Assembly (NCBI GenBank): GCA_938743325.2
Contig: OW568882.1
Coordinates: 62,001 to 126,000, forward strand
DNA: 64,000 nt
Source of the DNA: Pycnococcus provasolii
Lineage: Eukaryota; Chlorophyta; Pseudoscourfieldiophyceae; Pseudoscourfieldiales; Pycnococcaceae
Direction: 5' to 3'
How positions within the stretch are numbered: position 1 is the first letter of the stretch; each line of letters opens with the position of its first letter. A model generated the notes under the pieces. The model worked only from the letters and a program-made list of their open reading frames with translations. It did not search any database and was not told where the DNA came from. Made by a program: the position numbers and the translations under genes. Shown here one piece after another: positions 1 to 10,093 of the stretch.

Positions 1-13
1 ACAAGGAGTCACC

Positions 14-1881
14 ATGTCATGTTATTGCACCTGTTCTGCCGTTTCAGCGACACGCCGTCGAGGGAATTGCCCAGGTAAGGTTAGGGTTAGGGTTAGGGTT
101 AGGGTTAGTACCTCCCGTGCCTGGGTGCAGCGTCCTTCCAGCCTTCCGGGCTTAATACATACCTCTTCCCCCTCTTCCAACAAGGCCACGCAGCAGGGCC
201 CCTTACTCTTACAGCAAGACCTGTGTCTCCCGCGCCAACGACGATGATGACAACAAACGACAAGGACGGGAAGCGTGCAAGTGGTGGTGCGAACGCACAG
301 CTTGCACAACCTGCTCCCGTTGCGCAAGCCAACGACAAGGCAGAAACAACGACGTCAAAACAACAGCCGCCCTTGACCGTCTCGCAGAGGAGGTTGCTGG
401 CCATACAAAAGCTGGCCAAGGTGTTCGGCAACAACAGAACCAACAGGCTCGACATAAGGGAGCTCATCGCGGCCGAAAAACACAGCCTCAGAGCCATCAA
501 GCGCGTCACAAACGAATCGCACATAGCGCAAATATGCCAACGAAGGCTCGCTGTGATTCGGGGGCAGACGTCCGACTTCTTCGACGACTCGGATGACTCG
601 GATGACGAATACCTGGTGGAAGAGGACTCGTTCAAGCTTACGCAACAACAAAGGAAGAAGAGAAGCAAGTTGCGATCGAAGCAGCTGTACAGGTACATGC
701 ATCGTGCCGTCTCTGGCGTGTTGCCAGCCGACTTGGAGCTGCTTACGGAGGAATTCTGGCTGCAGGTGTCAAAGTGGGAGGAAATCTACGCAGAGGAAGC
801 CGAAGCCGCGCAACGCGAGGGAGCACCTTACGCCGCAGCAGCAGGTTCCCGCGAAAACTTGATTCGGCACGGCTACTGCGTTGCGCCTCCAACGACCTCG
901 GGTTGCGCTCCTGAAGTTGCAGCCATCACACGTGCTATCGACATGCTTGCCGAAAATGGCTGGCATCCCGCGTTCGTCTGGATGCTTCCCGGGACTTGGA
1001 AATACGCCTCGCGGATGTTTGACCTCGCTAATGAGCTGACAGCGCCGGGCGAGACGCAAGTCTCCGGTGACGTGACCATGGAGCCAACGCCATTTGCGTG
1101 GAAGTTGCGGCCGGGTGGGCGCACGAAAACGGACAGGGGTGGCAACTTCCCGCTGCCGCACCGTGACTACGCGCACGACGAGGTGTTTGAGCCAGGCGTA
1201 CAGGCACCCGCCGTGCTTTCTGTTTGGATTCCCGTTGTCGACGTCAACGCGTCGAGCGGCTGCATGTACATGCTGCCTCGCGGCGACGATGTGCTGTTTG
1301 ACAAGCCAAATCACGCCGCTCACATGCGAGCAGCCTTGCCGGCGGATGACGATGACAGCGACGCCGAACGCGAAGCTGCAGAAGGGACGAGCGACGACGA
1401 CAGCAAAGAATCTGGTCAGGACGCGACGAATGCGGACTCATTCGTCGACGACCCCGAGGTGATTAAGACGATCGAGACGCGCTTTCCGTTCCACCGCTGC
1501 GTTCCCGTCGCGCCGCTAGGTGCAGGCACTGCCGTCGCATGGGCGGGAAACACATTGCATTGGGGTTCGTCGTGCGCGGCAGAGCCACCGCCGCATGTGT
1601 TTCCACCCGCGCCGCCGCGCCGCTCCATTGCGTTCACGTTTCGTCGCAGTGGTGCCAAGGTGCATCGTGCAAGCTCGCGCGAGGGTCCCATCACGCGTTC
1701 GGAGGCGGAGGCGGGCGTACCGGACATTGAAAGGAGGTTTCGCATCGTCATGCAAAGCATTGTGCTGTACAGTCAGTGGATAGACATGAGCCTCTGCGTT
1801 CCAAGGGAGTACTGCCTAGAGACGAGTCTGCACGAATCGGAACAGTTGAGACATGCCCGATTGCGTGAACCATCCATGTAA
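14..1881 (+). CDS. Phytanoyl-CoA dioxygenase-like 2OG-Fe(II) oxygenase (two exons)
   Basis: Proposed join of 14..74 and 215..1881, giving 575 residues. Exon 1 starts at ATG 14 (context CACCATG) and ends in CAG before GTAAGG; exon 2 follows a pyrimidine-rich CTTACAG at 214, and the split codon keeps the frame. Without the intron the first in-frame ATG is at 244. The second half has the double-stranded beta-helix iron signature: HRD near residue 336 (metal His and Asp), a distal His in LHWGS near 469, and a basic RRS that could hold 2-oxoglutarate. An acidic Ser/Asp insert lies between the metal ligands (about 390-435). The N-terminal 200 residues are low-complexity or unknown. The family hydroxylates small molecules or proteins; the substrate cannot be read from sequence. 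The fold is fairly sure, the exact family less so. Confidence 0.75.
75..214 (+). other. 140-bp spliceosomal intron carrying a telomeric array
   Basis: CAG|GTAAGG donor at 74/75 and CTTACAG|C acceptor at 214/215 flank a stretch that begins with about four and a half TTAGGG units. Removing it joins an upstream ATG-started exon in frame to the dioxygenase. This is inference from splice consensus and frame; no transcript was seen. Confidence 0.6.
81..108 (+). repeat. Interstitial telomeric repeat (TTAGGG)4.5
   Basis: Four exact TTAGGG units and a partial fifth, G-rich on the plus strand, directly after the proposed splice donor of the dioxygenase gene. Confidence 0.95.
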
Positions 1882-2245
1882 ATCATTCATTCATCTTTGT
1901 AAACTACATGTAATTGTGGTGGTGCGGCTTCACCTCTACACGCCGTTCGTTGAGGTTGAAGTCGTACTTTGCGTTGCCTCGCCCGCGCTTGGTGCCATTT
2001 AACGCATTCGTCAGCGGGTGGCGCGACGGGGGACGGCTTGCACGTTCGCCAACTGGGGGATCCCAAAGGTTTGTCCCCGCCAAAAATCATGCATCTGCGA
2101 CGGATCCCCTAAACCTGACAAGCTCCTCTAATCTTTTACGCATTACAACAGCAGACAACAGCAGACAAAAAACAACACGGAATCTCACTGACGCCAACGA
2201 GGCGCACTGGTAAAATAAGCGCCTTGTAATTGAGCGTGTCATTGT

Positions 2246-2653
2246 TTACACCTTCATTTTTCCCTGTAGGAATCCCTCCAAGAACGAGCTTGCGTTCTTG
2301 CCCCCCGCCACTTGAACGTGCGTCGGCGCCACCTTGACGCCCTTCTCGACGTACCTCGTGAGTATGTGGTGTCGCTGCGTGTGGTGTCCGAGTAGGTTTG
2401 TGATTTCTGCGTTCGCCTTGAAGAGCAGAAGGTCAATCATCTGCTTGTCTGTAACTTGTACGTTCTTTCGAAACTCTCCCGCGACAACTTTTCTGAGTCC
2501 CGCGACGTTCGTGACGTCCTGTAGCTGGTAGTTGCGCACGACCCACGGGAGTTCTCGGCACACCTGTCTGAAAAGGCTCCTCGACCTGAATTGCGCTTCC
2601 GCGAGGGTTTGGCTGATCCGAGGCGCGGCGGCGTTCGCGAACGCGGACGACAT
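2246..2653 (-). CDS. NDUFA6: NADH:ubiquinone oxidoreductase subunit NDUFA6/B14 (LYR family)
   Basis: 135 residues from the first ATG at 2653; the open frame runs further upstream but without an ATG. The chain matches the LYR-motif family: a variant LYR triplet (SLFRQ) near the N-terminus, a conserved RELPW segment, KNVQVTD, and the H(T)QRHHI stretch typical of NDUFA6. NDUFA6 is an accessory subunit of mitochondrial complex I; it works with the acyl carrier protein at the matrix-arm/membrane junction. Length matches the usual 120-140 residues. The neighbours (dioxygenase and eIF2D) are unrelated. An alternative is another LYRM protein, but the KN.(H/Q)VTD segment favours NDUFA6. Confidence 0.82.
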   Translation of the reverse strand: MSSAFANAAAPRISQTLAEAQFRSRSLFRQVCRELPWVVRNYQLQDVTNVAGLRKVVAGEFRKNVQVTDKQMIDLLLFKANAEITNLLGHHTQRHHILTRYVEKGVKVAPTHVQVAGGKNASSFLEGFLQGKMKV

Positions 2654-3099
2654 GGAATACAATAGACCGTAGAGATAAAGAAAACCACCCACCGTAGAGA
2701 TGACAAAGAGCCGCACAAAGAGCACGCTAATCCCTTATTATTAGGAGGAGTGAAAATTCCAGGAATGGGAATGGGCAGGGAAAAAAAAGTAAAAAACCCT
2801 CCCTCCTCCTGAAATCCGTCCTGAAGTCTCCCTCCCCCCCCTAGTGAAATGATGGAAGGCGAGTTCGAAGAAGACGACGACTTGATTTGGATCTGACAAC
2901 GACAATGGTGGATCCCCCGGCAACGGCATTGGATCCCGGATTAGGCCAGGCCGTCCTTTCTTCCCGGGGTCTTCCGGAAGGCCCCACCCGGCTACCCCCC
3001 TAAATCATTCAATACGCGCAGTCCGGCGCATCCTTATTAGTGGCGGCTAATAGTATTCAGTAAGCACAGGGCTTATAATACCCATAAGCAGAAACCATC
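2654..3099. other. Divergent intergenic region, NDUFA6 / eIF2D
   Basis: 446 bp between two divergent starts, so it should hold both promoters. It has short TTATTATTAGG tracts and a C-rich stretch. I see no coding signal or RNA gene. Confidence 0.6.
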
Positions 3100-4908
3100 A
3101 TGTTCAAGAAGGGTGTGAAGATCAAGGCGGAAAGTAAACTCGGAGAAGCTCACGTGAAAACGCTTCGGCGGGATCTTTTGGAGTCGCTGCCGTTCTTAGA
3201 TGAAACCATGCTGGATACCATCATGCCGCGCAAAACGCCCATACACATCGTCAAACTCTCCAACAGGACGTTCGTCTTCAAAGCAGGAGCGGAGGGAAAC
3301 CCAGTCTTCTTTGACCCGGAGGGGAGAGGGGTGTACCTACCCACGCTGTACGCCATCTGGAAAATGCCAACGGGAACCGTACCCGCCGTGTGCACGTACA
3401 GCGAAGTCTCCAGAAAACTACTGCACGGAGCAGACCTCATGATGCCCGGGGTCGTCGCGAGCGACACGCTCGGAGAATTCAAGTTGGGTGACGTGCGCGC
3501 GGCGTACGTATGCGCACCTGACGGAACGAGAAGGCACACGCAACCCTTCGCTGTCGGTACCATGGAGACGGACAGCGACACCGTCGCCAAAAACGGGCTC
3601 AAGGGGAAGGGACTACGAAATATACACGTGTTTGGAGACCTCATCTGGGAAATGGGCGACAAGTCAAAGCCGCACGTCAGCTTCCAAAAAGATCGGTGCT
3701 TCCTCGAGGATGACCCGAGCCTACCTGAGGAGGATCCTGAGCCCGCGGCGCCGGCGCCCGCGCAGTCCAAACAAGCCGCTGCCGCCGCTGAGTCGTCCGA
3801 CTCGTCCGACTCGGAGGACGACGACGACGACTCGGAAGATGACATTGACGAGGTTGTCGACGGTGTGAAGGCGATGAGTGTGAAAAAGGAGCTCACGATC
3901 GACGAGAAGGTGGAGCTCGCGCTGAAGAGAGCACTTCTTGCGGTTGCCGACGGCGACCTGCCCATCCCCAGCGACAAATTCTTCAACGATCGCATGAAGC
4001 CGCACTTGAACGAACTCGACGCCGACGTGAAGAAGTCGTCGTACAAGAAGGCTTCGAAAATCTTCTCCACATTCGAAAAGAAAAAGTGGCTCAGCCTCAA
4101 GGCGATCCACAAGGTGGAGAATCTTGTGGCAGTCAATCGCGATGCCGCGCCTCTGCAGGAGCTGATGCAGGAGGAGGGCGTCTTGGGAAGCGCGTCGGGT
4201 GCTGCTTCTGGTGCTGGCGGCGGGGAATCTGCCGCTGGAGGCAGCGCGGAGGGGGAAGGGCGAGGGCGCGTCATCATCTCCACGCACTACAAGGTGGGTA
4301 GCATGCTGCGTCCCATCTTCGGTGCGGCGGCGCAGATGGACCGCGATCGCACATTCAGCGAGACGGACGTGAGAGAAAACCTGAACAACTACCTCACGCA
4401 GAATCAGCTATGGATAGACGGGGGCGACCGGTCGAAGGGGTGCAAGATGGACGACCTGCTTCTCGACGGACTCGTGAATAAAAAGGAGAAAGAGGAGATG
4501 GCAGATGCGACATTCTCGCTGGACGAAATGATCTCCAAGCTCATCGCAAAGCTGCAGGCGCTCACGCACGTTCGCCGGTTCCCTCCGGATGGCGGCGAGC
4601 CGCTCGAGAACACGAGAAAGGGCCAGTGCAAGCACGTCTTCATCCAAGTGGAGGATCGTCACGCGGGGCGAAAATTCATCACTCGCATTTCAGGGATGGA
4701 GTACTTTGCCATGGAACCAGAGGAGCTGGCGAACAGCCTTCAAAAGGTGTACAACGCGAGCTCGAGCGTCGCAAAGCTTCCTGGTAAGCAGGAGACGGGA
4801 AAGGAAATTTCGATTCAAGGCAATCTGCTCACGGAAGCTGCGACGTACCTGCGCGACGTGATGGGTGTTCCTGAGCAGTACATTGACCGGAATGACAAGC
4901 GAAAGTAA
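3100..4908 (+). CDS. EIF2D: Eukaryotic translation initiation factor 2D (ligatin)
   Basis: 602 residues from ATG 3100, close to the usual family length. The order is the eIF2D order: an N-terminal DUF1947-like domain starting MFKKGVKIK (about 1-95), a PUA domain (about 98-180, with PGV and LGEFKLGDVRAAYV), an acidic Ser/Asp linker (about 225-255), a winged-helix/SWIB-MDM2 region (about 390-480), and a C-terminal SUI1/eIF1-like domain (about 500-595) rich in basic residues. The protein binds the 40S subunit and delivers or releases tRNA at the P site in non-canonical initiation and post-termination recycling; it acts in the cytosol. Uninterrupted by introns. Confidence 0.95.
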   Translation: MFKKGVKIKAESKLGEAHVKTLRRDLLESLPFLDETMLDTIMPRKTPIHIVKLSNRTFVFKAGAEGNPVFFDPEGRGVYLPTLYAIWKMPTGTVPAVCTYSEVSRKLLHGADLMMPGVVASDTLGEFKLGDVRAAYVCAPDGTRRHTQPFAVGTMETDSDTVAKNGLKGKGLRNIHVFGDLIWEMGDKSKPHVSFQKDRCFLEDDPSLPEEDPEPAAPAPAQSKQAAAAAESSDSSDSEDDDDDSEDDIDEVVDGVKAMSVKKELTIDEKVELALKRALLAVADGDLPIPSDKFFNDRMKPHLNELDADVKKSSYKKASKIFSTFEKKKWLSLKAIHKVENLVAVNRDAAPLQELMQEEGVLGSASGAASGAGGGESAAGGSAEGEGRGRVIISTHYKVGSMLRPIFGAAAQMDRDRTFSETDVRENLNNYLTQNQLWIDGGDRSKGCKMDDLLLDGLVNKKEKEEMADATFSLDEMISKLIAKLQALTHVRRFPPDGGEPLENTRKGQCKHVFIQVEDRHAGRKFITRISGMEYFAMEPEELANSLQKVYNASSSVAKLPGKQETGKEISIQGNLLTEAATYLRDVMGVPEQYIDRNDKRK

Positions 4909-5179
4909 CGCTGAGATCCCTTTCAGTAATGGAGTGTGCTATACTTTGTCCAACGGTCGTCCATTCACACCATTCACGTTCATCATACAGCCCATGCAGC
5001 GCGTAATTTTCGTATCGCCGCCGCCGCCACCACCACCGCCCGAATCGACGTACTTTCCCGACGATTAGGACCTAATAGAGCGTACGATGGGGTCGTGAGA
5101 TCTAAAAATTTTGTTTCACACATGAATACGAATAACCGAGCGGCGACGACACCAACACGATAAGCCGCCCATGCCATCG

Positions 5180-8100
5180 TCATCGCCCTGTACTCGGCCG
5201 ACTAGATGCACGCGGTGCACTGAAGCGAGCAGGCCGTGCGCTGCCTCCTCGCCAGCCGCCAATCGACGGTGCATGCACTGGACTCGGAACGGCGGTTGGT
5301 ATTGCGGAGGGTGCCGTCTGCGTGCCGTGCTGAGCCACCGGCGCAGTGGAAGGACGCGCGGACGAATATGGAGGAGCAGGAGATGGCGGGTACTCCGCAT
5401 GGGATGGTGGATCCGCGACACCATGCGCGGCGCGAAGAGACGCAAGCTCTTGATCGCGACGCTCAATCTCGCGATGGCTGAGCTCCAGACGGCCAAGCAG
5501 CTCTTCGATGCGCTCACGTTCCCACTGTACGATCTCGTTCAAGGCTCTCGACGTGCCACCCGTGCGTAGCGATCCCTTCAAAGCTGGCTGGAATCCGCCG
5601 CCCGCCGCCGTGCTCGGGCGAGATGCCGACTCTGAGCGACTCACCGGGGGACTGCGAATGGCCTTGCTCGCTCGGAAGGCACCTCGTGACTCGTACAGTG
5701 GGTGCTTCGATCCTGCCGACGACCCTCGGTCAGCTGCGGGTGTCGATGGTGTCGAGGATGATGGTCCACCCTTTGCCGAGGAACGCTTGCTGCCCTCCAG
5801 CTGGAAGATGCGCGTCTCCAGCTTATTGAGCTTGTCTCCCAGCGTTTTATTTTCCTTGCGAAGCTCGGCATTATCCTCGAGAAGAGCCTCGTTCTGCCGC
5901 ATCATGTCGCCGTTGCTCTTCACGCGTCTGCGCTCGGCGCGATCCACGCGCGCCTCGAGGGCGGAATTCAACCCCTCGAGCATATTCCTTTGCCGCAAAA
6001 GCTCTGACTCCGAGCGATCCTTGTCTGCGATGAACTCAGGGTCTAGGTCGGAATTGTCGCGGAAGCGGTTCAGTGTCTTCTCCACCTTAATTGCAATCTC
6101 GCGAAGAACGGCGTCTTTGCTGTGACCTGCCGGCGCGGTGAGAGCGCGGGCAAGCTCGTTGGAGTAGTTGCTCAGACTGCGCTCGCAGTCTGATTTCTTC
6201 ATGCGAATCTCCGAGAGTTCCTTTCGCAGCGATCTGTTAGCCGTCTTTTCGCGATCCAGCACTCGTTCGAGCATCTCGTTGCGCTCAGCCTCCTTCATGA
6301 AGTCCGAGTCCATCTCCTGAGCCGCCTTCTTCAGGCGTGCCAGCTCCTCCTCTCGCGGCGCCACCTGCTCTCGCATTTCAGCTTGCCAGTGGTCGAGCAC
6401 AACACGGTGCTTCTCAAGCGTATCGTTCTTTCTTTTCAGCATCAGAATCGACTGCTCTTTCTGCCCAATCACATTCTCACGCGCCTGCAGCTCGCTCTGC
6501 AGCTCCATGATGCGTTTCTTGTGACCCTCAATTTCCTCCTGCAGAGACTTGTTCGCCTTGACGACTTTCTCGTGCTTCTTGTCAGCCTCGCTCTCTCCCT
6601 TGCGCGCGCGCTCGACGTTTCTCCGCGCGACGCTCATCTCCGCGCGCAAGTTCTGAATTCGCATGATCGCGTTTTTCACCTCAACGTGCTTTTGGTGGTG
6701 GAATGCGTCAAAATCCTCCTCGTCCACCTCGTCTGTCACCGTCAGCAGATCCTGCATCTCCTGCGCGTCATCTTCAAACTTCGTCCTTTGATTAGCCATC
6801 TCCTCGACAATCTGGCGCACCTGCTCGACATGCCGGCTCTCAACCTCCGCCTCGCGAGCTTGGTTGTCACGCACAATCGTGGCGATCTCATCCTTAAGCG
6901 AGGTGATGCGCTCGTCCGTCTCTATTTTCAGTGCCTGGTACCGCGCCACCTCGATCGCAAGCTTGCGCTCGTACAGAGTCTCGAGCTCCTCCGCCGCCGT
7001 GAGGTGCGCGCCCTCAAGCGCCCGCATTGCACCCGTAGCCTCGAAGTCGCGCATGTTGTGGTCCTCATTCGTGAGGCGCAGCTTTTCCTCATACTTACTG
7101 CGCACCTCGTCGAGCGTCTCCTCGTACTTTGCGGCGAGATCCTTCTGCGCCTGCGCGTTGATGAGTTCCTTGAACTCAATCTCGCTCTTCAGATCGTCAA
7201 TCGCCGCCGTCCTGTCCACAATCTCTCTCGCCGTCTCTTCAATGTCCTCCTTCAGCATGTGAACAACCGTGGGAACCATGGCCCAGTCCATGCAGTCCAT
7301 CACCTTCGGCACGGCACCCACGAGCCCCTTGCGTATCGGCGACGGAAGCACGGATCCGTACAGCAGCACGGAAAGAGATGAGACGAAGATCTGGCCGTGC
7401 TCGTCGCACGAGACGTATATGTCTTGGTCCGCCGACACCGCGGAACACGTGACACCGCTGATGTGCAGCTGCATCTCGCGACGATGGTTGTGCGCTGTGC
7501 TCTGCACTTTCGATGCCAATGCGATGTCGCCATTTCCGACCCACGGGACGCTGATCAGACTCCCCGTGGTGGACGCGGTTAGGCATACGCGCCCATTGCC
7601 TAGCAGATTGATGCATCTTGCTTGTGTGAAGTCCCTGATTTCAGTGTGCGTGTGTGTATGTGTGTGTGTGTGCGTGTTTAGATTGGCCAGTGAGTTGTGC
7701 TTACGAGCCATGCCCAGCTTGATGGTAGGTAGTTCGAGGTAGACGTACTTGTCCTGAACGTAGTGCGACCCTCCACGCTCAAATCCTTCTTCCTTGCCCC
7801 CATTCATATCGACGCCGACTAAGTTCAGCGCTCTTTGGGACACTTTTTTGAAAGATGCCGATATGGACATCTTGAAGTCGCCGTTGCCATCCTTGAGAAA
7901 TCGCAGGGTGGAGTCCGCGTTGTTGATCACCGTCAAGCAAACGGGGTGTCGAGGTGGCAGAGCCACCGGCGCTGCCGCAGGGGCACTTTCATATCCGTAG
8001 CCGCCCGCCTCCGCCTCCTCCTGATCCTCCTTTTTCTTGTGATCTGCGAGACGCGCGTGGGAGAGGTAGTTGCTATCTTCGTACGGCTCACACGTGATGA

Positions 8101-10093
8101 CATCCAAGGATCCATGGCTTGAAATCTCGAGTGACTTTGACACGTAGTCGTGGTCAATGATGCGCTGGCCGAATGCGACGTTCCATTCGTAAACGGCGCC
8201 GCCCTTGTCGCCCGAGTACAGCGCAAGGTCGTCCGCGCGCCACTTCAGCGAGTAGACCTGGTTGAAGTGACCCTTCAGCACATGCAGTGCTTCCACCTGC
8301 CCACGAGGGAGAAGGCACTCCGTGGTAGAGTATATTTGAATGACGCTCTGGCGCGCGATGGCAAACAGATGGCCGTGGTTCGAAAATGCAACCGCGCGCA
8401 CATTCTGGTACTGAATTTCATTTCGCACGAGCAGGTCGTTGCCCATCAGCTCAAGCAGCGTTACCTTCCTGCCCGCGACGAGCACGAGATTGCCGTCCGG
8501 GTGCATGGAAGTGCAGTGCAATTCCTCGGGGAAGCGTTTTGTGAGTATCGCTCGCTTCAGCTGATAGTTCCAGATGCGCACGGCGCCGTCTCTTCCCACG
8601 GTAGAGAAGAAGGGTAGATTTCTGCATATGCTGACGCTGTTCACGGCACCCTCGTGAAAGCCTCCAAATGCCTCCGCGAACTTTGGGCGTTGCAGCGGAT
8701 CCGCTGGCAGCGAAGCTGCCATTAGCTGACTGTCGTTGCGCACGAGAACAAGCGACGTGCCGCCACCGTTGATGCTGATTCCCGAGACGCGCACCGCCGC
8801 GCCCGCGACGAAGTTAGGATCGCGCTGCGCCTCGTTGAACGAGTCGCTTTGCGTGAGAAAGTCGGCACCCGCTGCCCCCGCTGCGCCGTTGCCGCCACCT
8901 GCTCCTGTTGATGCGGCGGCGGCGGCGGCGGCGGCGGTTCTCTTCGACGAAGGTGCGTCCTTGTCGGAATTCGATGCAGCTACCATCGCATCGACGGGAA
9001 CGTCAATCGACCGTCCGATGTTCCACCCATATCCTGAGTACGCCGCGGCGTCGAGGCCGCCGTCATCATTCGCCTCGCCGTCGCCAGCTTTGCTTTTGTT
9101 CGTTCCGGCGTTCTCGCCTTCGTCGCCGCTCTCTCCTCCATGGTACTCGAAGCAAAGCACCTTCGTACCTACACCGGCGACGACGAACCCGTCGACGGAG
9201 TAGCTGATGTGGTTGGGCACGAGCAGTTCGCCCGTCTCGTTGGGAAGCCTGACTTTCGCGGCGAGGTTCTGCCCCTTGAAGATGAGCACGAACGGCGGAA
9301 CGTTCTCCTCCGTGTCGCTTCCTCCGCACGTGACGGCAAGTTGCCCGCTGAGAAGGTACGTGGCTGCTCGGAACGGTCGCACGGTGGTGAGTTTGGGCGC
9401 AAGGACGGAGCTTCGGCACACCTCCGTTTGCCTTTCGCTTCTTCTCCACCCTCTGACGAAGTTGTCGCTGATGGTGGCAAAGTCGTACAGCGCGTCCTCT
9501 TCTGTCGACAGGCTGCTGCACATGGCGAACGCCGTGTTATCCGGGTTCTTGACGACGAGCGTCGGCTTAAGGCTGTCCTTTGGGTTCCAGAATGTGATGA
9601 GAAAGTCCGGCTCTCCGGACATGACGATGAGCGTGCTTGAGTCTCCTGAGAAGCTCGCTGCGACGACTTCCGTCGACTTGACGTGGTCCGCGACGGGAAA
9701 CTTGAACGTCGCCACGCGCGGCACGGCGTTGAACGCCCCGCCGGCAGACTCCGGCACGGCTGCATTTTTCAGCAGTTTTGCGAGCGAGTACACGGCGACT
9801 CTCGACGGCTTCGTCGCGCCTGCTCTTCTTTCCAACGACGCTAGCAGTTTTTTGTTCGGGTCCGGCGTGACTGACGTGACTCTCCATCGCCGCGCCTTGT
9901 CGAGTTCGTGCACGGTGGATTCGGACGAGGCTGTGTTAAGGAGCGCGAAGTGCGCGCCGACGGGGTAGAGCACGGAGGTATCGTCGACGTGCAGGAGTGC
10001 TTTGTGCACGTGCGAGTTGACTCCCAGAGCGAACAGCGGGGATAACAGCGCGCCCGTGTCTGGATACGACGTGCGGTCGCCGGCGTGCGCCAT
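5180..10093 (-). CDS. CFAP57: Cilia- and flagella-associated protein 57 (WD40 plus coiled coil)
   Basis: Open from ATG 10093 as 1637 codons; removing the 84-bp in-frame intron at 7621..7704 gives 1609 residues. The first ~640 residues form a WD40 beta-propeller region with repeats such as DGAVRIWNY and GDKGGAVYEWN; the next ~800 are a long heptad coiled coil rich in E, R and Q; the last ~150 are Ser/Pro/Arg-rich and disordered. This layout and the opening segment (HALLHVDDTSVLYPVG) match CFAP57/WDR65, an axonemal protein that helps dock inner dynein arms. A poly-Gly/Ala insert lies inside the propeller. With the CFAP44-like gene at the far end it indicates a flagellated life stage. The gene ends 272 bp from convergent eIF2D. 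Confidence 0.9.
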   Translation of the reverse strand: MAHAGDRTSYPDTGALLSPLFALGVNSHVHKALLHVDDTSVLYPVGAHFALLNTASSESTVHELDKARRWRVTSVTPDPNKKLLASLERRAGATKPSRVAVYSLAKLLKNAAVPESAGGAFNAVPRVATFKFPVADHVKSTEVVAASFSGDSSTLIVMSGEPDFLITFWNPKDSLKPTLVVKNPDNTAFAMCSSLSTEEDALYDFATISDNFVRGWRRSERQTEVCRSSVLAPKLTTVRPFRAATYLLSGQLAVTCGGSDTEENVPPFVLIFKGQNLAAKVRLPNETGELLVPNHISYSVDGFVVAGVGTKVLCFEYHGGESGDEGENAGTNKSKAGDGEANDDGGLDAAAYSGYGWNIGRSIDVPVDAMVAASNSDKDAPSSKRTAAAAAAAASTGAGGGNGAAGAAGADFLTQSDSFNEAQRDPNFVAGAAVRVSGISINGGGTSLVLVRNDSQLMAASLPADPLQRPKFAEAFGGFHEGAVNSVSICRNLPFFSTVGRDGAVRIWNYQLKRAILTKRFPEELHCTSMHPDGNLVLVAGRKVTLLELMGNDLLVRNEIQYQNVRAVAFSNHGHLFAIARQSVIQIYSTTECLLPRGQVEALHVLKGHFNQVYSLKWRADDLALYSGDKGGAVYEWNVAFGQRIIDHDYVSKSLEISSHGSLDVITCEPYEDSNYLSHARLADHKKKEDQEEAEAGGYGYESAPAAAPVALPPRHPVCLTVINNADSTLRFLKDGNGDFKMSISASFKKVSQRALNLVGVDMNGGKEEGFERGGSHYVQDKYVYLELPTIKLGMARKHNSLANLNTHTHTHTHTHTEIRDFTQARCINLLGNGRVCLTASTTGSLISVPWVGNGDIALASKVQSTAHNHRREMQLHISGVTCSAVSADQDIYVSCDEHGQIFVSSLSVLLYGSVLPSPIRKGLVGAVPKVMDCMDWAMVPTVVHMLKEDIEETAREIVDRTAAIDDLKSEIEFKELINAQAQKDLAAKYEETLDEVRSKYEEKLRLTNEDHNMRDFEATGAMRALEGAHLTAAEELETLYERKLAIEVARYQALKIETDERITSLKDEIATIVRDNQAREAEVESRHVEQVRQIVEEMANQRTKFEDDAQEMQDLLTVTDEVDEEDFDAFHHQKHVEVKNAIMRIQNLRAEMSVARRNVERARKGESEADKKHEKVVKANKSLQEEIEGHKKRIMELQSELQARENVIGQKEQSILMLKRKNDTLEKHRVVLDHWQAEMREQVAPREEELARLKKAAQEMDSDFMKEAERNEMLERVLDREKTANRSLRKELSEIRMKKSDCERSLSNYSNELARALTAPAGHSKDAVLREIAIKVEKTLNRFRDNSDLDPEFIADKDRSESELLRQRNMLEGLNSALEARVDRAERRRVKSNGDMMRQNEALLEDNAELRKENKTLGDKLNKLETRIFQLEGSKRSSAKGGPSSSTPSTPAADRGSSAGSKHPLYESRGAFRASKAIRSPPVSRSESASRPSTAAGGGFQPALKGSLRTGGTSRALNEIVQWERERIEELLGRLELSHREIERRDQELASLRAAHGVADPPSHAEYPPSPAPPYSSARPSTAPVAQHGTQTAPSAIPTAVPSPVHAPSIGGWRGGSARPARFSAPRASSRPSTGR
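7621..7704 (-). other. Probable 84-bp in-frame intron with (CA)n tract inside CFAP57
   Basis: On the coding strand GTAAGC at 7704 is the donor and CACAAG at 7621 the acceptor. Between them lie 84 bp (28 codons, no stop) with a CA dinucleotide run encoding alternating His-Thr. The tract interrupts a conserved propeller stretch; removal restores a continuous strand (LGMAPRCINLLG). Inference from splice signals and composition. Confidence 0.65.

Noticed and set aside
90-220. Telomeric array near base 81 as a sign that the window starts at a chromosome end.
   Set aside because: The array is short, internal to a proposed intron, and similar arrays recur throughout the window, so it is interstitial.
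1882-1925. TGTAA after several stop codons as a green-algal polyadenylation signal.
   Set aside because: It appears after some genes (dioxygenase, ADAL, ankyrin) but not consistently after others, so it is only a weak hint.
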